From Geodermatophilaceae bacterium (GTDB lineage Bacteria > Actinomycetota > Actinomycetes > Mycobacteriales > Geodermatophilaceae): 10,914 bases of DNA. The stretch covers positions 1 through 10,914 of the forward strand of contig JACCUF010000229.1 in NCBI GenBank assembly GCA_013811975.1, in the 5' to 3' direction. Shown piece by piece: positions 1 through 8,751 of this stretch (the first letter of the stretch is position 1; the number at the start of each line of letters is the position of its first letter). A program made the position numbers and the translations under genes. The notes under the pieces were generated by a model that did no database searches, had not been told where the DNA came from, and saw nothing but the letters and a program-made list of their open reading frames with translations.

Positions 1-257
1 GCGCGACTTCGCACTCGCTGCCTAAGCGGGTCTGAAGTCCGTCAGACCGGGAGGGCCTCCGGCCCGGACCCTGGCGCCGCTAGGAGGATCACCGTACGAC
101 CCGGTTGCGGGGACGTACGGGACACCAAACAGCAACTGGGCCTGTCACACCGACTAGTTCGCGAGATCGGTGGGGCCGAGTAGAGGCGATGTGAGCTGCG
201 CCCGGAGAAGCCCTGTCTTAGCACCGAAGGACCCGGGTTCGATTCCCGGCACCTCCA
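1..257 (+). ncRNA. ssrA: tmRNA (ssrA), 3' part, 5' end outside window
   Basis: Transfer-messenger RNA rescues ribosomes stalled on broken mRNAs: it acts first as a tRNA-Ala mimic, then as a short mRNA that adds a degradation tag. The visible part opens inside the tag frame and continues through segments that match actinobacterial tmRNAs, such as GTCCGTCAGACCGGGA near 38-54 and CTGGCGCC near 70. It ends with the tRNA-like T-arm (GGGTTCGATTCCC, about 234-247) and the 3' acceptor strand CACCTCC at 250-256, with discriminator A at 257. CCA is not encoded (ACTC follows), so it must be added enzymatically. The 5' acceptor strand and the start of the tag lie upstream of the window. A hairpin terminator follows at 268-298. 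smpB, the usual partner gene, is not visible. Confidence 0.95.
2..25 (+). other. tmRNA degradation-tag reading frame, C-terminal part
   Basis: Reading from base 2, the codons CGC GAC TTC GCA CTC GCT GCC TAA give RDFALAA-stop. The terminal ALAA is the degron recognised by ClpXP and related proteases in tagged proteins. RDFALAA is close to tags of other actinomycetes, where the variable part lies upstream (off this window). This octet of codons is what identifies the left edge as ssrA. Confidence 0.93.
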
Positions 258-267
258 CTCTGCGGCG

Positions 268-298
268 ACGCCGTGCCCTTCCTGGGCACGGCGTTATT
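268..298 (+). terminator. Intrinsic terminator of ssrA
   Basis: There is a perfect 11-bp stem: 268-278 (ACGCCGTGCCC) pairs with 284-294 (GGGCACGGCGT) around a 5-nt TTCCT loop. It is followed by TATTG, a short T-containing tail as is usual in high-GC actinobacteria. It begins 11 nt after the mature tmRNA end, in the right place and orientation to end ssrA transcription. Confidence 0.85.
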
Positions 299-334
299 GT
301 GCGAGTGGCAATCAATCGCGGTGCTGGCTGGTGC

Positions 335-351
335 GGGTCGGCGTCCGACCT
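335..351. terminator. Small hairpin between convergent ssrA and the minus-strand gene
   Basis: GGTCGG (336-341) and CCGACC (345-350) form a 6-bp GC-rich stem with a 3-nt CGT loop; a G-T pair can extend it by one. It sits 37 nt past the stop of the minus-strand gene ending at 388 and could help end that transcript. There is no T-run on either side, so this is a weak call. Confidence 0.35.
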
Positions 352-387
352 TGCGGCCTGTCTTGTCGGTCTGGTTGTTCGGTTCGG

Positions 388-1041
388 TCATGTCTGGCTC
401 TTGTCCTCGATCTCCCAGGCGTGATCGAGGACGTGCCAGGCGAATCGTCGTACGGCGTAGCGCGTCGGCCAGCCCTTCTCGATCAATGGGGATCCGTCCG
501 AGGCCGCAGACAACAGCCTGATGACCTGTTCGCGTCGGCTCGCGACAGCAACAGGGGACAGGTCGGAGGTCTTGGGGTCCGTCCTGATCCCGATCCGGTG
601 GGCATAGCCGGCCTCCGATGCGATCACGTGCTCGATCACCTTGTCCCGGTCCCGGCCGCCACCGCGTGGGCCTTTTCTCAGCGCAGCCGGGGCATGTGCC
701 GCGATGTCGTCGAGCAGCTCCCAGCTGGCTTGCAGCAAGGCTGCCTGCCGCCCGGCCGACAGCGCGCTGATCTTGACGAGGTCGGCTTTTGGCGGCTTGT
801 CCAGGACGCCGAACTCGGTGCTGCCCGAGCCTTTCAGCTGCTCGACGACCTCGAAGTCCAGCCGTGCCGGCCAGCGAATACCGGCCGCTGACGCGAGAGG
901 TGCGTACCGGTCGGCATAGGCGGCCAACGCCTCGATCGCCAGATCCTGGGTTTTCGCCGCGCGAGCCCAGCCCGGCCAGTCCAGGGCGCAGGCGAATGCC
1001 TTCTTGTCCGTCGCCTCGGTGTAGATCGTGATTTTCGCCAT
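388..1041 (-). CDS. Conserved actinobacterial protein, HicB-like N-terminus and DinB-like C-terminus
   Basis: 217 residues, function unknown. Residues 1-47 look like a HicB-type small alpha/beta fold: a strand (KITIYTEA), a second strand ending in a DWPGW turn (21-25), then a helix containing AIEAL where HicB antitoxins carry their EA helix. The rest is mostly helical and resembles the DinB/YfiT four-helix bundle, with histidines at H138, H148, H203 and H207 that could bind a metal; HVLDHAWE (203-210) is the typical last-helix pattern. A basic loop, RKGPRGGGRDRDK (122-134), separates the parts. The ATG at 1041 has only a weak Shine-Dalgarno (GGGGTAGG). It lies 30 nt after the marR stop, so co-transcription is likely. 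No HicA toxin partner is seen. Domain assignments are pattern-based inference; existence as a gene is well supported by length and residue pattern. Confidence 0.85.
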   Translation of the reverse strand: MAKITIYTEATDKKAFACALDWPGWARAAKTQDLAIEALAAYADRYAPLASAAGIRWPARLDFEVVEQLKGSGSTEFGVLDKPPKADLVKISALSAGRQAALLQASWELLDDIAAHAPAALRKGPRGGGRDRDKVIEHVIASEAGYAHRIGIRTDPKTSDLSPVAVASRREQVIRLLSAASDGSPLIEKGWPTRYAVRRFAWHVLDHAWEIEDKSQT

Positions 1042-1071
1042 GCTGCCGCGCCTACCCCGGACGCCGCGGGT

Positions 1072-1539
1072 TTAAAACGTGCTCGGGCCGCCGAGAATGG
1101 TCTCACCAATCTCGCGCAGTTGCTTGATCTGCTCAGGAGTCAGGCGGTCGAAGATCTGCTCGCGCACGGCGTTGACGTGCCCGGGCGCGGCGTCAGCCAG
1201 TGCGGCCATGCCTTCAGTGGTCAGCGACGCCAGCATGCCGCGGCCGTCGTCGGCACACGGCCGCCGTTCGACCCAGCCGCGCTCCTCGAGGCGGGTGACC
1301 GCGTGCGACAGGCGACTACGCGAGGCCAAGCAGCGCTCGGCCAGCTGACTCATCCGAAGCATCCGGTCAGCGGCCTCGGACAGGCGCACCAGGATCTCGT
1401 AGTAGGTGAGCGGGATGTCTGCGTCGCGTTGCAGCTGACTGTCGATCGCTTCCCCGATGGCCTTCGTCGCTGCGAGGTAGGTCCGCCAGGTGACTTGTTC
1501 ATACTCGTCCAGCCACCGGGTCTGCGCTGTCGCCTGCAT
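1072..1539 (-). CDS. MarR-family transcriptional regulator
   Basis: Winged-helix dimeric repressor, 155 residues from the ATG at 1539, normal for MarR proteins. N- and C-terminal helices (about 10-37 and 112-150) would form the dimer interface. The helix-turn-helix spans about 47-90, with LAERCLASRSRLSHAVTRLE holding the recognition helix. The wing follows, with the family's D-x-R signature (DDGR, 97-100). Start choice is open: TTG (1545), GTG (1542) and ATG (1539) are consecutive codons, and GAGAGG at 1552-1557 is 6, 9 and 12 nt from them; a farther TTG at 1572 has no clear site. Two cysteines (C70 in the HTH, C95 by the wing) could allow redox sensing, but that is speculation. The gene is divergent from yceI, so it probably controls yceI and itself; the ligand is unknown. 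Confidence 0.92.
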   Translation of the reverse strand: MQATAQTRWLDEYEQVTWRTYLAATKAIGEAIDSQLQRDADIPLTYYEILVRLSEAADRMLRMSQLAERCLASRSRLSHAVTRLEERGWVERRPCADDGRGMLASLTTEGMAALADAAPGHVNAVREQIFDRLTPEQIKQLREIGETILGGPSTF

Positions 1540-1650
1540 CACCAAGCGTTTCCTCTCAGGGGAATGGTTCAACGCGCAACTAAGTTCTATGTGCCGTCAG
1601 TCTTACGACCGCTGGACTGCGGCGGAAGTGCCTATCGGAAGGAGAATTAC
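1540..1650. promoter_or_regulatory. Divergent marR / yceI intergenic region
   Basis: These 111 nt separate the divergent marR and yceI starts and must hold both promoters and, by analogy with other marR loci, the regulator's operator. The best symmetric site I see is AACT-A-AGTT at 1577-1585, short but in the middle of the gap. The yceI ribosome binding site GGAAGGAG (1637-1644) is strong, 6 nt before its ATG. I could not assign convincing -35/-10 pairs. Confidence 0.45.
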
Positions 1651-2220
1651 ATGACCAGCACCGTCCAGACCACGATCCCCGGTTTCGTCGCTGGCAGATG
1701 GACCATCGACCCTGTGCACTCTGACGTGTCCTTCACCGTCAAGCACATGATGGTCAGCAAGGTTCGCGGTCACTTCCGCACATTCTCCGGCACGCTCGTC
1801 ACCAGCGAGGACATCAGCCAGTCCTCAGTCACCGCCGAGGTCGACCTGGCCTCCTTCGACAGCAACAACGAGCAGCGTGACGACCACATCCGCAGCAAGG
1901 ACTTTTTCGAGGTGGAGACGCACCCCAAGATGACCTTCCGTTCCACCGGAATCCGGGCCGATGGCGAGGACCACGTGATCGTCGGCGAGCTCACCCTGCA
2001 TGGTGTGACGAAGTCCGTCCCCTTGGCGGTCGAGGTGAACGGCTTCGGGTCCGACGCGTACGGCGGCTACCGGGCCGGCTTCTCTGCCACCACGGTCATC
2101 AACCGCAACGACTTCGGAATCGACATCAAGTTGCCGATGGACGGTGGCGGTGTCGTCGTCGGCGACAAGATCAATGTCCATCTGGAGATCGAGGCTGTGC
2201 TGGATCCGTCGCAAGGCTGA
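1651..2220 (+). CDS. YceI family protein (lipocalin-like, polyisoprenoid-binding fold)
   Basis: 189 residues, the standard length for YceI proteins, which form a lipocalin-like beta barrel that binds long isoprenoid or other lipids. Family hallmarks are visible in order: W17-TIDPVHS (17-24), SFTVKHMMVSKVRGHF (27-42), ASFDSNNEQRDDHIRSKDFFEVETHP (67-92, seen as blocks), the LTLHGVTKSV strand pair (114-123), and INRNDFGID (150-158). There is no signal peptide, unlike E. coli YceI, so it is probably cytosolic, as is usual for actinobacterial members. The ATG at 1651 is fixed by GGAAGGAG 6 nt upstream; the open frame extends farther 5' but only antisense to marR. Divergent pairing with marR suggests induction by a small molecule or stress. 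Its cargo cannot be told from sequence. Confidence 0.95.
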   Translation: MTSTVQTTIPGFVAGRWTIDPVHSDVSFTVKHMMVSKVRGHFRTFSGTLVTSEDISQSSVTAEVDLASFDSNNEQRDDHIRSKDFFEVETHPKMTFRSTGIRADGEDHVIVGELTLHGVTKSVPLAVEVNGFGSDAYGGYRAGFSATTVINRNDFGIDIKLPMDGGGVVVGDKINVHLEIEAVLDPSQG

Positions 2221-2284
2221 GCACCACGGCGGCCTAACACGAGGCGAACACTACGATCTGGCGACCTGAGCAAGGAGTTACCCC

Positions 2285-2797
2285 ATGCCGATCACCCGTC
2301 TCAACCACGCTGTTCTGTACGTTCGAGACGTCGAGGCGAGCGTCGCGTTCTACTCCAACGTGCTGGGGTTCCGGAAGCTGGACATGCTCCCCGACGGCTT
2401 CGACGGCGCGGCCTTCCTGCAGGCTGAGGGCTCGACCAACGACCACGATCTCGGGCTGTTCCAGATCGGCTCCGATGCCAGCGCCTCGGCGGCCGGCCGG
2501 CCGACGGTCGGGCTCTACCACTTGGCGTGGGAGGTCGACACCCTGGCGGAACTGTCCCGGATCAAGGCGGCACTCGGCGCAGCCGGTGCCCTCACCGGCG
2601 CCAGTGACCACAGCACGAGCAAGAGTCTGTACGGGAAGGACCCGGACGGCATCGAGTTCGAGGTGGCGTGGTTCGTACCCACCGATCAGCTCGACGAGAT
2701 CGTGCTCGAGGGGCGCAAGGGGATCAGCCGACTGGACCTCGACGCTGAAGTCGAGCGGTACGGAGCCGGCACCGTCGGTGGAGTCGGCCGCCCGTGA
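2285..2797 (+). CDS. VOC-superfamily protein (glyoxalase / extradiol dioxygenase-like)
   Basis: 170 residues with two beta-alpha-beta-beta-beta modules typical of the vicinal oxygen chelate fold. Module 1 starts ITRLNHAVLYVRDVEAS (3-19) and has YSNVLGFR (23-30); module 2 starts VGLYHLAWEV (75-84) and ends in DPDGIEFEV (119-127). Likely metal ligands are H8, H79 and E126, with H54 or D55 at the fourth position (a Glu in E. coli glyoxalase I). The pattern is nearest to CatE-like single-ring or glyoxalase-type proteins; a true substrate is not predictable. A tail of about 40 residues follows the fold. AAGGAG (2272-2277) lies 7 nt before the ATG. A possible -10, TACGAT (2252-2257), is in the 64-nt gap after yceI, so it may be read through from yceI or have its own promoter. 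Confidence 0.93.
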   Translation: MPITRLNHAVLYVRDVEASVAFYSNVLGFRKLDMLPDGFDGAAFLQAEGSTNDHDLGLFQIGSDASASAAGRPTVGLYHLAWEVDTLAELSRIKAALGAAGALTGASDHSTSKSLYGKDPDGIEFEVAWFVPTDQLDEIVLEGRKGISRLDLDAEVERYGAGTVGGVGRP

Positions 2798-2805
2798 CCG
2801 CACCC

Positions 2806-2883
2806 TTCGTGATCTTGACCTTATTGCGGCGACACGCCGTAATCGGCGGCCGAAAACCACCATAAGGTCAAGATCACCACGAA
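2806..2883. repeat. Long imperfect inverted repeat between convergent genes
   Basis: The arms GTGATCTTGACCTTAT (2809-2824) and its exact complement (2862-2877) form 16 perfect pairs around a 37-nt centre. Beyond them TTC (2806-2808) and GAA (2881-2883) would continue the stem apart from three extra bases (CAC, 2878-2880) on the right. The centre holds a competing 9-bp hairpin, ATTGCGGCG (2823-2831) with CGCCGTAAT (2835-2843), loop ACA, one G-T pair. The element fills nearly the whole gap between the VOC gene (stop 2797) and the phosphatase gene (stop 2895). It may serve as a two-way terminator, or be a MITE/REP-like dispersed palindrome; copy number cannot be judged here. Confidence 0.85.
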
Positions 2884-2894
2884 ATGCGGTGCCT

Positions 2895-3545
2895 CTAGCA
2901 GTTCCAGCGCTCGATGGCGGGATATGACTTGTCCCATCCCAGGACGCTGAGCGTGGAAGTGCCGAGCACCAGATACTTTCCGAGAGCCACATCCAGTCCG
3001 AGCCAGCGCACGGCGAGGGCGCGCAGGCAGTGACCGTGTCCGAAGATCAGCGCTGGCCCGTCCAGTCGGCGTAGGTCCTCGATGATCCGGTCCAGCCGAC
3101 CCGCGAGCTGTTCGGCGCTCTCCCCATTCGGTACCGGATGGGTCCACAGGTTCCAGCCCGGGTCGCCGCGCCGGATCTGCGTACTGGTCAGGCCCTCGTA
3201 GTCGCCGTAGGACCACTCCACCAGCCGGTCGTCGATGATGGCGTCGGGAAAGCCGGCTAGCTCGGCGGTCCGCCTGGCGCGTTGCAGCGGACTCGTCAGC
3301 ACCTTGGCGAAGGACTGACCGGCGATTCGAGCGGGAATCTCATGAGCGGCTGCCTCGCCCTCGGGCAACAGCGGCAGATCCGTAGTCGAGGTGTGTCTCC
3401 CGGACTTGCTCCACTCGGTGGCCCCATGCCGGACGAGCCATACCTCGTGCTGCGCCACCGCCGGCTCTGCGATACCGGACACCTCGAGGTTGGACACTCC
3501 GGCAGTGTGCCCGACTGCCAGAAACGACCACCGACACACACACAA
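2895..3545 (-). CDS. Histidine phosphatase (phosphoglycerate mutase-like, SHB17-like)
   Basis: Up to 216 residues. The core begins EVWLVRHGATEWSKSGRHTS (34-53), with phospho-acceptor H40 in the RHG motif. R89 lies in SPLQRARRT, E110 in VEWSYGDYEG is the likely acid, and H170 in GHGHCLRAL (169-177) is the second catalytic His. The stretches TEWSKSG, TDLPL and GDYEG closely recall yeast SHB17, a sedoheptulose-1,7-bisphosphatase, so a sugar-phosphate substrate is plausible though unproven. It is about 30 nt downstream of the E1 gene and probably co-transcribed. The start is uncertain: 3545 is a TTG without a clear ribosome site, and the first 32 residues look non-conserved. GTG codons at 3497 and 3482 are good alternatives. 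Confidence 0.9.
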   Translation of the reverse strand: MCVCRWSFLAVGHTAGVSNLEVSGIAEPAVAQHEVWLVRHGATEWSKSGRHTSTTDLPLLPEGEAAAHEIPARIAGQSFAKVLTSPLQRARRTAELAGFPDAIIDDRLVEWSYGDYEGLTSTQIRRGDPGWNLWTHPVPNGESAEQLAGRLDRIIEDLRRLDGPALIFGHGHCLRALAVRWLGLDVALGKYLVLGTSTLSVLGWDKSYPAIERWNC

Positions 3546-3575
3546 CGAACCGGCGCCGTCAGCGCCACCCGGCCC

Positions 3576-5831
<2,256 letters not shown>

Positions 5832-5840
5832 GCCTGCGGC

Positions 5841-7388
5841 TCAACCAGCCCTGCTCCGCGTCGGGACGCACGGAACACACGGGAGGCGGTGTTGGCCCGG
5901 TTCGGCCACCGCCGGTGCGGCTACTGCTGCCGCTATCTGAGCGGGGACGCCAGCTGGTGCCGGCCCGGTATGCGGCGTCGTCTCCGGGGCCGCAGCGGGT
6001 AGCGGTGTACGGATGGTGAACCAGGCCAGGATGCCGCCAGCGGCCAGCAAAACCGCGTTGCCGATCATCGCCCGCGGGTAGGCCGCATCCAGCCCAGCCG
6101 GGGACAGACCGGACCCGGTGGACAGCCCCACCAGCAGCGGCAGGCCGGCGACGGCGAGCAGCCCTGCCGCCCGGGCCACGGCGTTGTTGACGCCGCTGGC
6201 CACCCCGGCGTACCGGTCCTCAGCGGCCGCGAGGACCGTAGCCGTCAGCGGAGCCACCAGTACAGAGAGCCCCAACCCGAAGACCACGGCGCCGGGCAAC
6301 ACATCGGCCACATAGTCCGCATCCGGACCCGCGCGCAGGAACAGCATTGCGCCGACGGCACAGATCAACGGCCCCACCGTCATCGGAATCCGCGGGCCGA
6401 TCCGACCGAGCAACGCCCCGGCTCTCGCCGAAAGCAGCATCATCAGGATGGTGACCGGGAGCATCGCCAGGCCGGCACCCGTGGCGGAGAAACCGGAGAC
6501 GACCTGAAGTTGCAGGACCAAGATGAAGAAGACCGCACTCAGTGCGCCGTACACGAGGAAGGTCATCGCGTTCGCCGCGCTGAACTGTCTGGAAGAGAAG
6601 ATACCCAACGGCACCATCGGGTGCGCCTCGCGGCGCTGACTGAGGATGAACCCGGTCCCGCCGGCCAGAGCGAGTACCGCTGCGGCCAGCACGTCGGGCC
6701 GAGTGAGATCGTCGGCCGCGTAGATCAGCGCGTACGTACCGGCTCCCAGTGTCACGACCGCAAGGACCGTGCCGAGCCAGTCGAAATGCCCCGCGCTCAG
6801 CTCGTCCCGGCTCTCCGGTACATGTTTGTGCCCCACCCAGAGCGCCAAGGCGGCGAGTGGAACGTTGATCAGGAAGATCCACCGCCAGCTGGCTTGGTCG
6901 ATGAGATAGCCACCCAGGAACGGACCGATCAGGGTCGCCACCCCGCCGAGCCCGGCCCAGGTGCCGATCGCCCTGGCTCGGTCCGCCGGGACGAACGATG
7001 CCTGGATCAGCGCCAGACTGCCGGGTGTCAGCAGGGCGCCGCCGATCCCCTGAAGCGCACGGGCGGCCACGAGTTGCCAGATGTTCTGCGACAACCCGCA
7101 CATCAGCGAGGCGACGGCGAACCAGGCGATGCCGATCAGGAAGATCCGCCGCCGTCCCAGTCGGTCGCCGAGTGAGCCGCCAACGAGGATGAACGAGGCC
7201 AAGGTCAGGGTGTACGCGTTGACCGTCCACTGCAGACCGGACAGGGGTGCGTCGAGATCTTCGGCGAGGGTAGGCAGGGCGACGTTGACCACGGTGGCAT
7301 CGAGCATCGCGATCGAGGAGCCGAGGATCGTCGTGAGCAGGATCCAGTTGGCCTGTCTCGTGCCCCATCGGATGTCTGACCCGGCCAT
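5841..7388 (-). CDS. DHA2-family (EmrB/QacA-type) MFS transporter
   Basis: 515 residues, fitting the 14-helix DHA2 drug:H+ antiporters of the inner membrane. Motifs in order: LDATVVNVALPTLAEDL in helix 1 (motif D1), GSLGDRLGRRR between helices 2 and 3 (motif A), RALQGIGGALLTPGS in helix 4, and GGVATLIGPFLGG in helix 5 (motif C type). Then come long hydrophobic helices separated by short loops up to LLAAGGILAWFTI. The last 50 or so residues are an Ala/Pro-rich cytoplasmic tail ending with two closely spaced cysteines (PCVPCVP), which is unusual. The open frame continues to 7979, but that part is antisense to the SCO1 gene; ATG at 7388 starts just before the first helix. GGGAGG (about 7401-7406) is 12 nt away; GTG at 7397 is an alternative. 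First gene of a unit with E1 and the phosphatase. Confidence 0.94.
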   Translation of the reverse strand: MAGSDIRWGTRQANWILLTTILGSSIAMLDATVVNVALPTLAEDLDAPLSGLQWTVNAYTLTLASFILVGGSLGDRLGRRRIFLIGIAWFAVASLMCGLSQNIWQLVAARALQGIGGALLTPGSLALIQASFVPADRARAIGTWAGLGGVATLIGPFLGGYLIDQASWRWIFLINVPLAALALWVGHKHVPESRDELSAGHFDWLGTVLAVVTLGAGTYALIYAADDLTRPDVLAAAVLALAGGTGFILSQRREAHPMVPLGIFSSRQFSAANAMTFLVYGALSAVFFILVLQLQVVSGFSATGAGLAMLPVTILMMLLSARAGALLGRIGPRIPMTVGPLICAVGAMLFLRAGPDADYVADVLPGAVVFGLGLSVLVAPLTATVLAAAEDRYAGVASGVNNAVARAAGLLAVAGLPLLVGLSTGSGLSPAGLDAAYPRAMIGNAVLLAAGGILAWFTIRTPLPAAAPETTPHTGPAPAGVPAQIAAAVAAPAVAEPGQHRLPCVPCVPTRSRAG

Positions 7389-7557
7389 CCGGTCCACCAC
7401 CCTCCCACCCTCAGCGCGACTGGTTCTCCTGGGATTTCCCCAAGCTGCGGCCACGTCAAGCCCTCGCGTCGTGAAGGTATTCCCAGGGAGCCCCAACGAA
7501 GTACGCGCAAGGCTCCCTACGTGGGTGTGGCTTGGGCGCGGCACGTACCGTGAAGTG
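7389..7557. promoter_or_regulatory. Divergent intergenic region, transporter / SCO1
   Basis: This 169-nt gap holds both outward promoters. For SCO1, TACCGT (7546-7551) is a good -10, exactly placed for a leaderless transcript starting at the GTG. For the transporter, a TTGACG -35-like box lies on the minus strand at 7454-7459, but a matching -10 is not convincing. An 8-bp perfect inverted repeat, AGGGAGCC (7485-7492) / GGCTCCCT (7511-7518), sits upstream of the SCO1 -10 and could be an operator. No regulator gene is adjacent. Confidence 0.5.
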
Positions 7558-8226
7558 GTGACGGGACCTCGACGATTCCCTGCGGCCATAGCCGCGATGG
7601 TGCTGGGAGTGCTGCTTGCCCTGGCCGGGTGCGTTGCCTCGGTCGACGAACCCGACGAGCACGACATGTCGTCCATGGAGCCGGGGATCGCCACGGTCGG
7701 GGGCGGCCCGGACACCCCGTACCGCGGCTTGGCGCCCACCGAGCCCTTCCCCCGTCCGGCATTCACCCTGACCGACACCGACGGGGCGCCGTACGACTTC
7801 ATGGCCGAAACGTCCGGAGAACTGACGCTCCTGTTCTTCGGCTTCACGAACTGTCCGGACGTCTGCCCCACGACGATGGCCAACGTTGCCGTGGCCCTCC
7901 GGAATGTCGATCTTGCGCTGGCAGAGGAAGTCAACGTGGTGTTCGTGACCACCGATCCAGCTCGGGACGATGCGGCCACGCTCGGTGCCTACCTCAAACG
8001 TTTCGACGCCGACCTACCGGTGAGCTTCACCGGCCTGACCGGCAATCAGGCGGCGGTCGAAGCAGCGCAGCGCGAAGCCGGGGTGCCGGTCGCGGCGGAC
8101 AACGGAGAGACGCATTCCACCTTGCTGCTGCTTTACGGGCGCGACGACCTGGCTCGAGTGGCTTTCCTGGCCGGCAGCGTTCCCGATGACATCACCCACG
8201 ACCTGGAGATCATCGCGCGGGAGTGA
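7558..8226 (+). CDS. SCO1/SenC-family copper chaperone lipoprotein
   Basis: 222 residues with a thioredoxin-like fold; SCO proteins deliver copper to the CuA site of cytochrome c oxidase or act as thiol reductants outside the membrane. Residues 1-25 form a lipoprotein signal: PRR, a hydrophobic stretch, and the lipobox LAGC with C25 as the lipid anchor. A His/Met-bearing linker (HDMSSM, 35-40) follows. The copper motif CPDVC is at 99-103 and the third ligand H186 is in ETHST. GFTNCPD and VTTDPARD (130-137) are classic SCO blocks. The GTG at 7558 is chosen because the signal peptide follows at once and a -10 TACCGT ends 6 nt upstream, implying a leaderless mRNA; GTG at 7555 is adjacent. The frame is open farther 5' only opposite the transporter. 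Confidence 0.94.
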   Translation: MTGPRRFPAAIAAMVLGVLLALAGCVASVDEPDEHDMSSMEPGIATVGGGPDTPYRGLAPTEPFPRPAFTLTDTDGAPYDFMAETSGELTLLFFGFTNCPDVCPTTMANVAVALRNVDLALAEEVNVVFVTTDPARDDAATLGAYLKRFDADLPVSFTGLTGNQAAVEAAQREAGVPVAADNGETHSTLLLLYGRDDLARVAFLAGSVPDDITHDLEIIARE

Positions 8227-8393
8227 GGGTCCCGATTTCGGCTGCTTCTCCGGGCCGTACCTGCAGATCGAGACATCGGCCATCCGATCGCGGCCAAAGA
8301 CTGTGCCCGACAAGCCTCGAGGGGTGGCGGCTGACCTAGCGGTCAGGGGCTGCGGTTGGCCGGCGGCCGTGCAGTAGTGTCGACTCTCCGTAA
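8227..8393. promoter_or_regulatory. SCO1 3' region and tRNA-Ala promoter
   Basis: 167 nt. A short hairpin CTGACC (8331-8336) / GGTCAG (8341-8346), loop TAGC, may end the SCO1 transcript, though it has no T-run and lies 105 nt downstream. TAGTGT (8375-8380) is a fair -10 for the tRNA, whose 5' end is 13 nt further on; no convincing -35 is seen at normal spacing. Confidence 0.4.
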
Positions 8394-8466
8394 GGGGCTG
8401 TGGCGCAGCTGGTAGCGCACCACACTGGCAGTGTGGGGGTCAGGGGTTCGAGTCCCCTCAGCTCCA
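8394..8466 (+). tRNA. tRNA-Ala, anticodon GGC
   Basis: The full cloverleaf can be traced. Acceptor strands are GGGGCTG (8394-8400) and CAGCTCC (8459-8465) with a G3-U70 pair, the alanine identity element. The D stem is GCGC/GCGC (8403-8406, 8415-8418). The anticodon stem CCACA/TGTGG encloses the loop CTGGCAG with anticodon GGC at 8427-8429 (reads GCC). The T arm is AGGGG-TTCGAGT-CCCCT (8442-8458), and the discriminator is A at 8466. The length is 73 nt without an encoded CCA, as is common in actinomycetes. Confidence 0.97.
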
Positions 8467-8716
8467 CTCTTGAAAGGCACTGGTTCACACGGCTTTTCGG
8501 GTTTTGGTCTTATTCGGCGAGAAGACGAAGTGGCCGTCAGTCCGCACAGAGTCCGCAGGAATCGTGCGAGGTCTGGGCTGTGCTGCTTTCGCGACCACCG
8601 TGAACTGGCAGAAGTTGACGCGCGCTGGCCGCGAACCCCGATCTGCGGCGATCGTCCCCCGCCTGGCTCGGTCCATGGTGTTGCGCCGCCTGACAGCGAG
8701 GTGTGGCCGGACGCGG
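8467..8716. other. Gap between tRNA-Ala and the toxin-antitoxin pair
   Basis: 250 nt with no gene I can support. Short frames exist on both strands, but none has a ribosome site plus a recognisable protein pattern. I see no second copy of the tRNA 3' end here, so there is no sign of an attachment-site duplication, and no clear terminator for the tRNA. Confidence 0.5.
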
Positions 8717-8746
8717 TAGAGTGATAGCACGGGATATCACGGAGGG
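8717..8746 (+). promoter_or_regulatory. Promoter, operator palindrome and ribosome site of the toxin-antitoxin operon
   Basis: A -10-like TAGAGT (8717-8722) overlaps the left arm of a perfect inverted repeat, GTGATA (8721-8726) / TATCAC (8735-8740), spacer 8 nt. GGAGGG (8741-8746) is the ribosome binding site, 5 nt before the antitoxin ATG. Placing a palindrome over the transcription start is what autorepression by a ribbon-helix-helix antitoxin requires, so this is the probable VapB operator. Confidence 0.65.
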
Positions 8747-8751
8747 TGTTT

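Noticed and set aside
1120..1650. N-terminal extension of the YceI frame to 1120
   Set aside because: It is antisense to marR; YceI proteins begin near 1651, where a strong ribosome binding site is present.
7081..7557. N-terminal extension of the SCO1 frame to 7081
   Set aside because: It is opposite the transporter; the lipoprotein signal begins at 7558.
7389..7979. N-terminal extension of the transporter to a start at 7979
   Set aside because: It runs opposite the well-supported SCO1 gene, has no transporter-like pattern, and the first membrane helix follows directly after the ATG at 7388.
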